Source: Chryseobacterium arthrosphaerae | GTDB lineage: Bacteria; Bacteroidota; Bacteroidia; Flavobacteriales; Weeksellaceae | Length of the DNA: 64,000 nucleotides | Reading direction: 5' to 3' | Assembly: GCF_001684965.1 (NCBI RefSeq) | Contig: NZ_MAYG01000001.1 | Coordinates: forward strand, 2,356,001 to 2,420,000 | Part shown: positions 47,773-55,343 of the stretch, in pieces | Layout: every line of letters begins with the position of its first letter | How positions within the stretch are numbered: position 1 is the stretch's first letter | Notes under the pieces: model-generated | Told to the model about the DNA's origin: nothing | Seen by the model: the letters and a program-made list of their open reading frames with translations, nothing else | Databases searched by the model: none | Translations under genes and position numbers: made by a program

Positions 47773-49614
47773 ATGAGTTTAATTTCGAAAAACGATCTGA
47801 TCAAAGCTTCCGGCTTAAGTAAAATCGGGTTCCTCAAGAACCCGGTAGCATCTGCTGTGATGAGCATTGCTAAAATAAATGAAGTAAATAAATTATACGA
47901 TAAATTAAAAGACAAGGAAGGCAAAGACTTTTTCGACTCATTTGTAAGAGAAAGAAACCTAAGCTATGTAGCTTTTGAAGAGGATCTGGCAAAAATTCCG
48001 AAAACAGGACCTTTTATTCTGGTTTCGAATCACCCGCTGGGTGCTATAGACGGAATTCTGATGTGCAAGATCTTGTCAGAGGTACGTCCGGATTTCAAGG
48101 TAATGGGAAATTTCCTTCTGGAAAAGATCAAACCTATGGAACCGTATGTAATCTCTGTAAACCCTTTTGAAAACAGAAAAGAAGCTTACAGCAGTTCTGC
48201 GGGAATGCGTGAAACCCTCAAGCATTTACAAAACGGAGGCTGTGTAGGTATATTTCCGGCGGGAGAAGTTTCCAACAAAAATAATCCTTACGGAGAAATC
48301 TTAGATAAAGAATGGGAAAAAACGGCACTTAAGCTGATCAGAATGGCTAAAGTGCCGGTAGTTCCCATGTATTTCCATGCCAAGAACAGCCGTCTATTTT
48401 ACCAGGTTGCCAAGCTGCACCCGAACTTACAAACGCTGATGCTGCCTGCTGAAATGATGAATGACAGGGAAAAGCCAATCAGAATCAGAATCGGAAGACC
48501 TATCACGGTGAAAGCAATGGATGACATGGAAACGATTGAAGAACTGGGAGAGTTTCTGAAACGTAAGGTTTACATGATGAAATCTTATTATGAAAAAAGA
48601 AAATCCCTGGCCCAAAGCATCAATCTTCAGAATCTTTCTGTAAAATTTCCTTTGCTGAAAGAGGAAAATATCGTTCAGAACATTATTGATGAAACTCCGA
48701 TTGAGGACATTATCAAAGATGTTGACAAACTTAGAGGTACTGACAAAATGCTGTTCAGTAACGGAAATTACGAAATCTACTTTACCACATACGAAGAAAT
48801 TCCTTCTATCATGCGGGAAATCGGACGCCAGCGGGAACTGACCTTCCGTGCAGTGGGTGAAGGAAGTAATCTGCCGTTTGACCTGGATGAATATGATAAG
48901 CATTATCACCATCTTTTCCTTTGGGACAATGGTGAGAAGAAACTGGCCGGAGCCTACAGAATGGCACTGGGCAGAGAAGTCATGAAAAAATATGGCATCA
49001 AAGGCTTCTATACAAGTTCTTTATTTGAATTTGAGCAGGACATTCACCCTTTCTTCAAAAAAGTGATCGAAATGGGCCGTGCCTATATCTGTCAGGAGTA
49101 TCAGCAGAAACCTCTTCCCCTTTTCCTTTTATGGAGAGGAATTGTGCATGTATGCCTGAGAAATCCTGATCATAAATTCCTGATGGGCGGTGTAAGTATC
49201 TCTAATAAGTTCTCTGAATTCTCAAAATCTCTGATGATCGAGTTTATGCGTTCGAATTATTTTGATTCTGCCGTTGCACAATATATTACGCCTAGAAATG
49301 AATACAAAGTAAAGCTTCGTGACCGGGATAAGAATATTTTCTTTGAAGAAATGGAATCTGACCTGAATAAGCTTGACAAAATCATCGATGACCTGGAACC
49401 TGAACTGAGACTTCCTGTTCTGATCAAAAAATACATCAAACAGAATGCGAAAGTAATCGCTTTCAACGTTGATCCTAACTTCAATGATGCGATTGACGGA
49501 TTGATGTATATCCGTATCAGTGATCTTCCGGAAAACACGATCAAACCGGTATTGGAAGAAATGAGTGACCAGATCAGAAAGGAACAGGAAAATAATCCGT
49601 CTGATAATCAATAG
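47773..49614 (+). CDS. Bifunctional acyltransferase: PlsC-like plus N-acyltransferase (OlsF/GlsA-GlsB-like)
   Basis: A 613-residue two-domain protein. Residues about 65-280 form a lysophospholipid-acyltransferase domain: LVSNHPLGAIDGILM (catalytic His and Asp, about 87-101) and GIFPAGEVS (about 160-168, the motif III position). Residues about 330-560 form an OlsB/GlsB-type N-acyltransferase: RQRELTFRAVGEG, LFLWDNGEKKLAGAYRM, FYTSSLFEFE and PLFLLWRGIVHVC. OlsF proteins with this order make ornithine lipids by adding both acyl chains. In Bacteroidetes the same fold makes glycine lipids, so the amino acid used is not certain. It follows aspartate kinase by 22 bases. Confidence 0.87.
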   Translation: MSLISKNDLIKASGLSKIGFLKNPVASAVMSIAKINEVNKLYDKLKDKEGKDFFDSFVRERNLSYVAFEEDLAKIPKTGPFILVSNHPLGAIDGILMCKILSEVRPDFKVMGNFLLEKIKPMEPYVISVNPFENRKEAYSSSAGMRETLKHLQNGGCVGIFPAGEVSNKNNPYGEILDKEWEKTALKLIRMAKVPVVPMYFHAKNSRLFYQVAKLHPNLQTLMLPAEMMNDREKPIRIRIGRPITVKAMDDMETIEELGEFLKRKVYMMKSYYEKRKSLAQSINLQNLSVKFPLLKEENIVQNIIDETPIEDIIKDVDKLRGTDKMLFSNGNYEIYFTTYEEIPSIMREIGRQRELTFRAVGEGSNLPFDLDEYDKHYHHLFLWDNGEKKLAGAYRMALGREVMKKYGIKGFYTSSLFEFEQDIHPFFKKVIEMGRAYICQEYQQKPLPLFLLWRGIVHVCLRNPDHKFLMGGVSISNKFSEFSKSLMIEFMRSNYFDSAVAQYITPRNEYKVKLRDRDKNIFFEEMESDLNKLDKIIDDLEPELRLPVLIKKYIKQNAKVIAFNVDPNFNDAIDGLMYIRISDLPENTIKPVLEEMSDQIRKEQENNPSDNQ

Positions 49615-49723
49615 TTTTTTTGGTTTCAATAAAAAAAGCATGATGAATACTTGCTTTGTATACTAAAACTTACTACTTTTGCAACACTTTAAAACAACGA
49701 AGTAAGTCAAACAACAATATAAT

Positions 49724-49796
49724 GGTTTCTTAGCTCAGTTGGTAGAGCAATGGATTGAAAATCCATGTGTCCCTGGTTCGATTCCTGGAGAAACCA
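49724..49796 (+). tRNA. tRNA-Phe (GAA), copy 1
   Basis: A complete cloverleaf: acceptor GGTTTCT/AGAAACC, D arm AGCTCAGTTGGTAGAGCA, anticodon loop with GAA (ATGGATTGAAAATCCAT), T arm CCTGGTTCGATTCCTGG, discriminator A. CCA is not encoded. A promoter TTG-N20-TACTTTTG lies at 49651-49681. A terminator hairpin follows at 49804-49829 (ACCTCTGA/TCAGAGGT, then T7). Confidence 0.97.
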
Positions 49797-49797
49797 C

Positions 49798-49950
49798 TTG
49801 AAGACCTCTGATTTTTCAGAGGTTTTTTTGTTTTTAACATCGGCTTCTCTTTCTAACTGATGCGATCTTTTTCTAACGCAGGACTTTTTATTCTTTATGT
49901 TATATTTTTAAGGGGCAAAGAATGCGGCTTTGTCGCTGAAGAAGCTTTAT
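49798..49950 (+). repeat. Direct repeat downstream of tRNA-Phe copy 1
   Basis: It matches 50542-50697 over about 150 bases with small differences. Shared blocks include ATTCTTTATGTTATATTTTT and GCGGCTTTGTCGCTGAAGAA. The two repeats diverge sharply after the GAAGAAGCTTT end, showing a duplication breakpoint. The segment between 49950 and copy 2 holds no recognised gene. Confidence 0.8.
49804..49829 (+). terminator. Terminator of tRNA-Phe copy 1
   Basis: Stem ACCTCTGA / TCAGAGGT with a TTTT loop, followed by a T run and G. Confidence 0.9.
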
Positions 49951-50167
49951 GGGATGAAGCAAAAAAAGTTGAGGACCGGCATAAAAACAGATGAAATAAA
50001 TGCCTGACTTCAGAAAAGCGATCAGTATATCAAAATTTTTAGCCCTGTTAATCTTACATTTAGGAATAAAAGCAGATCTAAAGTAAAAAACATGTTTAAG
50101 AATCGAAAAAAATGTATTACTTTTGCATCACTTTAAAACAACGAAGTAAGTCAAACAATAACATAAT

Positions 50168-50240
50168 GGTTTCTTAGCTCAGTTGGTAGAGCAATGGATT
50201 GAAAATCCATGTGTCCCTGGTTCGATTCCTGGAGAAACCA
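50168..50240 (+). tRNA. tRNA-Phe (GAA), copy 2
   Basis: Identical in sequence to copy 1. A -7 box TACTTTTG at 50118-50125 and the conserved leader CACTTTAAAACAACGAAGTAAGTCAAACAA-like block precede it. A terminator with an 11-bp stem follows at 50245-50276 (AAAGCCTCTGA/TCAGAGGCTTT). Confidence 0.97.
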
Positions 50241-50244
50241 CTTG

Positions 50245-50276
50245 AAAGCCTCTGATTTTTCAGAGGCTTTTCTTTT
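50245..50276 (+). terminator. Terminator of tRNA-Phe copy 2
   Basis: An 11-bp stem AAAGCCTCTGA / TCAGAGGCTTT followed by TCTTTTAG. Confidence 0.85.
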
Positions 50277-50467
50277 AGTATTATCTTATCGATATCGGGT
50301 GGGCTTATTTTCACCAAAAACAACTTATTGATAAACAATCAATTGAAATAAAGAATAAAAAAACCTAATTATTTTTAAAAAAACACCCGTAAAAACTTGT
50401 GTGATATTACAAAATGTTATACTTTTGCAACACTTTAAAACAACGAAGTAATAAACAACAACATAAT

Positions 50468-50540
50468 GGTTTCTTAGCTCAGTTGGTAGAGCAATGGATT
50501 GAAAATCCATGTGTCCCTGGTTCGATTCCTGGAGAAACCA
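50468..50540 (+). tRNA. tRNA-Phe (GAA), copy 3
   Basis: Identical to copies 1 and 2. A promoter TTG-N20-TACTTTTG lies at 50397-50427. A terminator (CCTCTGA/TCAGAGG then T7) follows at 50549-50573. It is the tRNA copy that directly borders the immunity-gene island. Confidence 0.97.
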
Positions 50541-50541
50541 C

Positions 50542-50697
50542 TTGAAAGCCTCTGATTTTTCAGAGGTTTTTTTGTTTTTAACCATAAGCTTCTCTTTTTT
50601 AACTGATGTGATATCTTCTGACGCAAAGATTTTTTATTCTTTATGTTATATTTTTAAGGGAGCAAAGAGTGCGGCTTTGTCGCTGAAGAAGCTTTTT
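50542..50697 (+). repeat. Direct repeat downstream of tRNA-Phe copy 3
   Basis: Partner of 49798-49950. It ends where the immunity-gene island starts. The presence of this element after copies 1 and 3 but not copy 2 suggests either two duplication events or insertion and deletion inside the tRNA array. Confidence 0.8.
50549..50573 (+). terminator. Terminator of tRNA-Phe copy 3
   Basis: Stem CCTCTGA / TCAGAGG followed by seven T residues. Confidence 0.88.
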
Positions 50698-50770
50698 TAG
50701 CTATAAATCAAAATGAAGCTGATTGGTCATACTCTGTTGCTGGAGAAATTGAAATTTCTTTAGATCTGGT

Positions 50771-51178
50771 TTATTGATTTAATATTGTTTTCCATTGTTG
50801 CAGAACATCTATAAACTCATGTACCGGCATATTAATAACAGGTTCATTCGGGAGCAAAGAATTTTCCAGATAAAAAGTTCTGGTATCAACATGAATATAA
50901 CCACCGAGATCTTCAAATTTGAAAAATGTAAACCAGTTACCTGTCACATTAAATTCGCTAAGCGATTGCCAGTCCCAATAACCGCCTTCTTTTTCTATAA
51001 ATGCCTCTCTAATCTCTATATTTTCCCAATTATTATTGAGGTAAACGAGTTCTACTAAGAATGGGGTTATTGCCGCCGGAGTTTTAAAATCGTTATTCAA
51101 TAGGTTTTCCAAATTGGCGTAGTATGGATTATTGAAACTTATTTTATGATTGATCATGGAAAAATCAGTTAATTTCAT
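50771..51178 (-). CDS. Putative immunity-island protein, singleton (family E)
   Basis: A 135-residue soluble acidic protein that I do not recognise. It contains PFLVELVYLNNNWENIEIREAFIEKEGGYWDWQSLSEFNVTG-type segments, rich in Trp, Asn and Glu, and ends HEFIDVLQQWKTILNQ. No signal peptide or TM helix is present. Size, acidity, strand and position at the 3' end of the minus-strand array suggest an immunity-type protein, but that rests on context only. No toxin lies beside it. Confidence 0.6.
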   Translation of the reverse strand: MKLTDFSMINHKISFNNPYYANLENLLNNDFKTPAAITPFLVELVYLNNNWENIEIREAFIEKEGGYWDWQSLSEFNVTGNWFTFFKFEDLGGYIHVDTRTFYLENSLLPNEPVINMPVHEFIDVLQQWKTILNQ

Positions 51179-51256
51179 ATTGTTTGATCATTTTCTATTT
51201 ATATTCATTTCGTGATGAGTAGAAGACCGGATTTTAGCACATTCTGACAGAAAAAA

Positions 51257-51385
51257 CTAATATTTAATGATCTTTCTTAATGTCTGAATTTCTTCCATAG
51301 CCAGACGACTCTCATCATAATCGTAATCACCCCAGCAGATTCCTTTTAATTCCATTCCGGGTTTGTGAAATTCTTTTAAGTTTAT
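51257..51385 (-). pseudogene. Truncated copy of the D-family gene
   Basis: Reads INLKEFHKPGMELKGICWGD then YDYDESRLAMEEIQTLRKIIKY and stops. The first 30 residues match the start of the intact D genes (MNLKEFHKPRIELKDVCWGD), but the ATG has become ATA and the middle and C-terminal parts are missing. It is a remnant left by deletion after tandem duplication. Confidence 0.75.
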
Positions 51386-51403
51386 CTTTATCTTCTCAAT
51401 AAT

Positions 51404-51715
51404 TTACAATGTGTAATAGTCAAGCAGATTTCCTTCATCATCATATTTGTAGACTTCCTGAGTGGTGGGTCCCACCGAATAGCATGAATAAATAAGAATT
51501 CCGGCTTCATTATACTCATTTTCCCAACCAATATGGCTTCCTGAATTATATTCTACTTCTGCTTTAACCACTCCGTCCGGATATTTTGTAAATATAACAT
51601 AGCCGGTGTAAAGCTCGCCATTATGCATCGCCAGACAGCTCCCATCATAATCGTAATCACCCCAGCAGACATCTTTCAGTTCAATTCTGGGTTTGTGAAA
51701 TTCTTTTAAGTTCAT
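51404..51715 (-). CDS. D-family protein, copy 2 (MORN/YwqK-like)
   Basis: A 103-residue soluble acidic protein. It opens MNLKEFHKPRIELKDVCWGD and then has YDGSCLAMHNGELYTGYVIF, VKAEVEYNSGSHIGWENEYN and VYKYDDEGNLLDYYTL. The repeated G-x-L/Y-x-G-Y and Y-x-x-G patterns resemble MORN/YwqK-type repeats, which occur in some antitoxin and immunity proteins. The C-terminal half is nearly identical to copy 1. It lies 18 bases downstream of copy 1 and is co-oriented, so it is a recent tandem duplicate. Confidence 0.7.
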   Translation of the reverse strand: MNLKEFHKPRIELKDVCWGDYDYDGSCLAMHNGELYTGYVIFTKYPDGVVKAEVEYNSGSHIGWENEYNEAGILIYSCYSVGPTTQEVYKYDDEGNLLDYYTL

Positions 51716-51733
51716 CTTTATCTCATCAGTAAT

Positions 51734-52045
51734 TTACAGTGTGTAATAGTCAAGCAGATTTCCCTCATCATCGTAATTATAGACTTCCTGAGTGGTTGGT
51801 CCCACCGAATAGCATGAATAAATAAGAATTCCGGCTTCATTATACTCATTTTTCCATCCGATATGACTTCCGGAATTGTATTCCATTTCTGCATCAATGT
51901 TTCCATTCGGGAATTTATCCAATATCACATATCCTGTATACAAACGTCCGTTATACAAAACAAGACTGCTGCCGTCATGGTCATAATCGCCCCATTCAAT
52001 ATCTTCGAAATCTACTCTTTTTTTCTCCGGTTCTTTTAGGTTCAT
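51734..52045 (-). CDS. D-family protein, copy 1 (MORN/YwqK-like)
   Basis: A 103-residue paralog of copy 2. The N-terminal part differs (MNLKEPEKKRVDFEDIEWGD then YDHDGSSLVLYNGRLYTGY), while the last 50 residues are almost unchanged (YNSGSHIGWKNEYNEAGILI, then YSCYSVGPTTQEVYNYDD). This gradient of divergence is consistent with gene conversion of the C-terminal half, or with selection for variation in the N-terminal half. No signal or TM segment is present. Cytoplasmic immunity is an inference from context. Confidence 0.7.
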   Translation of the reverse strand: MNLKEPEKKRVDFEDIEWGDYDHDGSSLVLYNGRLYTGYVILDKFPNGNIDAEMEYNSGSHIGWKNEYNEAGILIYSCYSVGPTTQEVYNYDDEGNLLDYYTL

Positions 52046-52072
52046 AGTATTTAAAATTGTGCTGAAAGTTTA

Positions 52073-52558
52073 TTAAAACGGATTATAGCCCTGTTTCCGG
52101 AGATTAATCCTATGGTTTATAAATTCTGATAATGTATGACCTGACAGGTTCGAAATAAAAGGTATATTATAATCTTCACAAAACAGGTACGCTTGGCGCA
52201 CTATAGGATCATCAGTCTCATCAAGATAAACAAATAAAAAAGACTCTTCATATGCCCAGCACTCAATTACATAGAAGGGACGATTAATCGCTTTATTGTT
52301 CTCCTGCATCCATTCTCTCGGATTCTCCTGAAGTTCATTAATATCAAGAATATTATGGCTCAGCACATGACATCTTTTTCCCGCCAGAAATAATAGCTCC
52401 CTTACTGCTTCAGGAAATGGCTTGCCATTATTATAGATCTCTTCATGGTTTTGAACTTCGGAAAAAGACATAGGTTCTATTCTTCCTTCGTATTCTTTAT
52501 TTCCCGGATTTATTGCCGGATTATCCTTCAAATAGGTTAATATCTTAATTTCCATCAT
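52073..52558 (-). CDS. SMI1/KNR4 (SUKH)-like immunity protein
   Basis: A 161-residue soluble protein whose layout fits SUKH domains: an N-terminal helical start (SFSEVQNHEEIY), FPEAVRELLFLAGKRCHVLSH (about 48-68) before the characteristic leucine-rich turn NILDINELQENPREW, a beta core FYVIECWAYEESFLFVYLDETDDPIV (about 94-119), and a C-terminal SGHTLSEFINHRI helix. SUKH proteins are the commonest immunity proteins against polymorphic toxins. The ATG pair at 52558 and 52555 leaves the exact start open. The SUKH match is by pattern and is moderately sure. Confidence 0.6.
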   Translation of the reverse strand: MMEIKILTYLKDNPAINPGNKEYEGRIEPMSFSEVQNHEEIYNNGKPFPEAVRELLFLAGKRCHVLSHNILDINELQENPREWMQENNKAINRPFYVIECWAYEESFLFVYLDETDDPIVRQAYLFCEDYNIPFISNLSGHTLSEFINHRINLRKQGYNPF

Positions 52559-52629
52559 TTCTTTTTCTTACATGCTGATGAGTTATTTTTCAAATTCTCA
52601 TGTTCCGTTTTCTTTCTTTAATCGTAGTC

Positions 52630-52864
52630 CTACAATTCCGAATCTTGCCTGTTCTTTGGGGAGATCAACCTGAAGGTAGGCCCTTTTTTACTTTTATCAA
52701 ACAAAACTCTATGAAATGTATACTGTCCTGCGTAATTCTCATCACGGACCGCTTTCTTCACTCTTTTTAGATTCCGGGGATATTCTACCCTGCTGGTTTT
52801 TTTTTGTAACGGTAAAAGTTTTATAAATATATTGAATTCTGAAAGCAGACCTATAAACTCAATT
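52630..52864 (-). pseudogene. Possible remnant of a protein C terminus
   Basis: An open frame in the gap between the A1 and SUKH genes reads TSRVEYPRNLKRVKKAVRDE, then NYAGQYTFHRVLFDKSKKG and a stop 13 codons later. It has no credible start because upstream it overlaps the end of A1 in another frame. The composition (basic, Tyr and Phe rich) differs from the acidic immunity genes, so it could be the tail of a lost toxin or of another island gene. This is weakly supported. Confidence 0.3.
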
Positions 52865-53329
52865 TCAAAGAGGAGAATAATAGTAATTGATATGCATATC
52901 ATAGGCTTCATGCTCCCAGTTTCCCTGAAGCATCTGGATTAAAGCATCTAAGATCCGAATTAAGTCCGCTGTTGGAAAAGGTTTGTTATAAAATATTTTA
53001 AAATCATTATCCATGGTTGGGATAGCCTGTAATTCTTCTAAAGAGATATAAGATTCTTTATGACATATGCTGTCTTTTACCTTTTGAAGAATCTGAACCA
53101 TAGTCTGCTCTTCTGAAGAATCTGATATATATTCGTCCCAGAGAAATGCAAACCAACCTCCCATCTGGCCATTGATTACCATCAGATGATAGTCTGTAAG
53201 AATTTCTTTCTGAATGAAAATATACTGGTCTTTTTTAAACTCCTCATGAATATAATAAAGGGCTAATTCCATAAAAATATCTGATGTTATAAACCCTTTA
53301 CCTTTATAGTCCATATTTTCTGTTGCCAT
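52865..53329 (-). CDS. A-family island protein, copy 1
   Basis: A 154-residue soluble acidic protein. It shares with two other island genes: an N-terminal MATENMDYKGKGFITSDIFM, LALYYIHEEFKK near 22-33, WDEYISDSSEEQTMVQILQK (about 64-83), an ISLEELQAIPTMDNDF block (about 95-110), and the most conserved C-terminal FPTADLIRILDALIQMLQG (about 117-135). No named family is recognised. It is all helical and lacks signal peptides, so it is likely cytoplasmic. It is paralogous to 53360 and 54852. Confidence 0.7.
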   Translation of the reverse strand: MATENMDYKGKGFITSDIFMELALYYIHEEFKKDQYIFIQKEILTDYHLMVINGQMGGWFAFLWDEYISDSSEEQTMVQILQKVKDSICHKESYISLEELQAIPTMDNDFKIFYNKPFPTADLIRILDALIQMLQGNWEHEAYDMHINYYYSPL

Positions 53330-53359
53330 CTTTGATCTGTTTGATTGTATTGATTGATG

Positions 53360-53821
53360 TTATAGTCTGTAATTAATATCCAGGTAAAGATTGGTGGAAG
53401 TCCAGCTTCCATTGAGCATTTGTATAAGTGCATCCATAATCTTAATGAGTTCAGATGTTGGAAACGGGTTTCTGCTATATAATCTTTCAAAATCAGGATC
53501 ATCAGTAGGAATAGCCTTTAACTCTGTTAAGCTGATCATATCCCCTTTATTCATAAGTGAAGCTTTTACGTTTTGCAGTAACAGAATCATTGTCTGTTCA
53601 TCAACGGTTCCCTCCAGTTCTTCATCCCATAACAATACCAAAAATCCTTTGTCATACCCCTTAATACTAGAATCCAAAGTATCAAGCAGCTCTGTTTTGT
53701 TGACAAACGTATACTGTGATTTCTTTAATTCTTCAGAAATATAATAAATTGCCAACTGCATAAATGATTCACTGATATAGAATCCTTTTTTATCCTTATA
53801 ATCTATAAATGTTGTTGCCAT
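53360..53821 (-). CDS. A-family island protein, copy 2
   Basis: A 153-residue paralog. Start ATG 53821 (MATTFIDYKDKKGFYISESF) lines up with the other A genes; the open frame to 53911 runs into the end of the upstream B gene and is rejected. The conserved blocks are LAIYYISEELKK, EEQTM-equivalent VDEQTMILLLQNVKASL, ISLTELKAIPTDDPDF and FPTSELIKIMDALIQMLNG. It lies 30 bases before A1 and 41 bases after the B2 stop, so the array reads as one transcript. Confidence 0.72.
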   Translation of the reverse strand: MATTFIDYKDKKGFYISESFMQLAIYYISEELKKSQYTFVNKTELLDTLDSSIKGYDKGFLVLLWDEELEGTVDEQTMILLLQNVKASLMNKGDMISLTELKAIPTDDPDFERLYSRNPFPTSELIKIMDALIQMLNGSWTSTNLYLDINYRL

Positions 53822-53862
53822 ATTTTTATTTGATTTATTAGCAGGCTCTTCCCGGGCAATGT

Positions 53863-54237
53863 TTACTTTAATGATCTTTTTCCATGACAGACGAAATCTC
53901 TCCATGCCCATGTGATCTCTTTGAAATCATTTGTTGGCAAAACAAAATCAGGTATTGAATTCTGATCATGATAAGCATCCTTATCAGTATAGATTTTTGT
54001 AACTGATGGAAATATTTCCACGAACTGCAGCCCATCTGTAGTAAACCTTATACTTCCATCTTGTGGATGCTCCTGGGCATACGTGATGGCTTCTACAAGC
54101 TCATCACTTTTTCTCATGGTACTGTATTCACTCATTAAATTACTCAGAATAAACTCATTAGATTTCATGAATTTATAATCTCTACCATGTATTTCCTGCA
54201 CTCCAAAACTTATTTCATACTCTGCTATACTACTCAT
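53863..54237 (-). CDS. B-family island protein, copy 2
   Basis: A 124-residue soluble protein: MSSIAEYEISFGVQEIHGRD, then FTTDGLQFVEIFPSVTKIYT near 73-92, and FVLPTNDFKEITWAWRDFV near 100-118. It is paralogous to the gene at 54276 (shared EYxISFGV.xIHxRDxKF, TTxGLQ, LPTxDFKEIxxAWRxFV). I do not recognise a named family. The strong conservation of the C-terminal FKEI-AW-R-F segment suggests a binding surface. Context suggests immunity function only indirectly. Confidence 0.7.
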   Translation of the reverse strand: MSSIAEYEISFGVQEIHGRDYKFMKSNEFILSNLMSEYSTMRKSDELVEAITYAQEHPQDGSIRFTTDGLQFVEIFPSVTKIYTDKDAYHDQNSIPDFVLPTNDFKEITWAWRDFVCHGKRSLK

Positions 54238-54275
54238 CCTATTAATTTTTTATCGTCATAATGTGTTTTAAAATA

Positions 54276-54671
54276 TCAATCCCTGTAGAAGCTGGTTCTG
54301 CCCTCTTCACCTTCACCATTAACTACAAAATTTCTCCAAGCTATCACAATTTCTTTGAAATCTGCTGTAGGTAAAGTGTAATCTGCAATACCCGGATTTG
54401 AATCATATTTAGCAGAATCACGATAAATTTCAGTAGTAGAGTGTGTGATTTTAATAAGCTGCAACCCTTGTGTGGTATACAGTATTTCTCCTGGTGAGGG
54501 TGATTCCATTATACTATTAATCGCTCCTAATAAGTTATCGCAATTAACAATATTTCTAAAATCAGTAATAACTGAATCTAAAGAATAATTTATGGAACGT
54601 ATGAATTTAAAATCCCGATCATGAATTTTTTTAACACCAAAACTTATTTTATAATCTGTTATAATACTCAT
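54276..54671 (-). CDS. B-family island protein, copy 1
   Basis: A 131-residue paralog of the gene at 53863. Start ATG 54671 gives MSIITDYKISFGVKKIHDRD, aligned with copy 2; the longer open frame is not used because it overlaps the B remnant. Conserved elements are YTTQGLQLIKITHSTTEIY and YTLPTADFKEIVIAWRNFVV. It is longer at the C terminus (GEGEEGRTSFYRD). It is separated by 38 bases from copy 2 and follows a truncated third copy. Confidence 0.7.
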   Translation of the reverse strand: MSIITDYKISFGVKKIHDRDFKFIRSINYSLDSVITDFRNIVNCDNLLGAINSIMESPSPGEILYTTQGLQLIKITHSTTEIYRDSAKYDSNPGIADYTLPTADFKEIVIAWRNFVVNGEGEEGRTSFYRD

Positions 54672-54681
54672 CCTTTTATTT

Positions 54682-54777
54682 TTAATGCCATAATTTATTA
54701 ACATTATATTTCTGATCAGAATTAAATACTATAACTTTATTTATAAAGCTAATATTATAATCATCCAGTATACTCAT
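54682..54777 (-). pseudogene. Truncated third copy of the B family
   Basis: ATG at 54777 opens MSILDDYNISFINKVIVFNS and the frame stops after 31 residues. The first 11 residues match the openings of the two intact B genes (MSIITDYKISF, MSSIAEYEISF). The rest is degenerate. It is a footprint of a deleted B gene. Confidence 0.7.
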
Positions 54778-54851
54778 TTGTTCATTTAGGTCTGAAATTG
54801 AAATAATATTTTTCAGATAGCTATGTATCTTCTGTTTCCCGTTCCGGCAAG

Positions 54852-55319
54852 CTAATCAAAATAAGTCCAGTCAAGCTCCATCTGGTAGTCTTTGTGATCC
54901 CAGGTTTTTTCCAGCATCTGAATAAGAGCATCCATTACACGGATCAGTTCTGCTGTGGGAAATGTCTTCTTATCAAGAATATATTTTAAAGCAAGATCTT
55001 CAGTCGGAATCTTCATTAATTCTTCTACAGAAATAAGGCTTCCTTTTTTCTGCAATCCTGTTTTCACAGCATTCAGCAGCTGTATCATTAGCTGTTCATC
55101 AGCCGGCGATGCGATAGTATCAAATAATCCTACAGACATATAGCTCCGGCTGTATCCGTTGATGTGAAACTTCAAATCCACTACCAGATCTTCTTTACCA
55201 GGGAGAAGATATTCCGGTTTCTCAACCTCTTCCAAAATATAAAATAATACCAGCTGCATCATCGATTCGGATATCCAGAATCCTTTATCTTTTTCGTATT
55301 CTATTAATGTTTTCCCCAT
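54852..55319 (-). CDS. A-family island protein, copy 3
   Basis: A 155-residue paralog: MGKTLIEYEKDKGFWISESM, LVLFYILEEVEK, ADEQLMIQLLNAVKTGL, ISVEELMKIPTEDLAL and FPTAELIRVMDALIQMLEK (about 118-136). It is the most distant of the three A genes, and its N-terminal middle (residues 40-70) differs most, consistent with variation where a toxin would be bound. It is followed by the B remnant and B genes, so A and B genes alternate in the array. Confidence 0.72.
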   Translation of the reverse strand: MGKTLIEYEKDKGFWISESMMQLVLFYILEEVEKPEYLLPGKEDLVVDLKFHINGYSRSYMSVGLFDTIASPADEQLMIQLLNAVKTGLQKKGSLISVEELMKIPTEDLALKYILDKKTFPTAELIRVMDALIQMLEKTWDHKDYQMELDWTYFD

Positions 55320-55343
55320 GGTCTATAGAGATGTTATTTTGAT

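Noticed and set aside
50655..50777. Short plus-strand frame starting after the 150-base repeat (reads through FLAINQNEADWSYSVAGEIE)
   Set aside because: It looks protein-like but has no start; its first codons lie inside the repeated element and the equivalent frame after tRNA copy 1 is unrelated after the breakpoint. Too weak to call a gene remnant.
51718..51906. Alternate frame in D-family copy 1
   Set aside because: It overlaps a gene with a near-identical paralog in the other frame, so it is a frame shadow.
53391..53744. 117-codon plus-strand frame in the island
   Set aside because: It is antisense to an A-family gene that has two clear paralogs on the minus strand.
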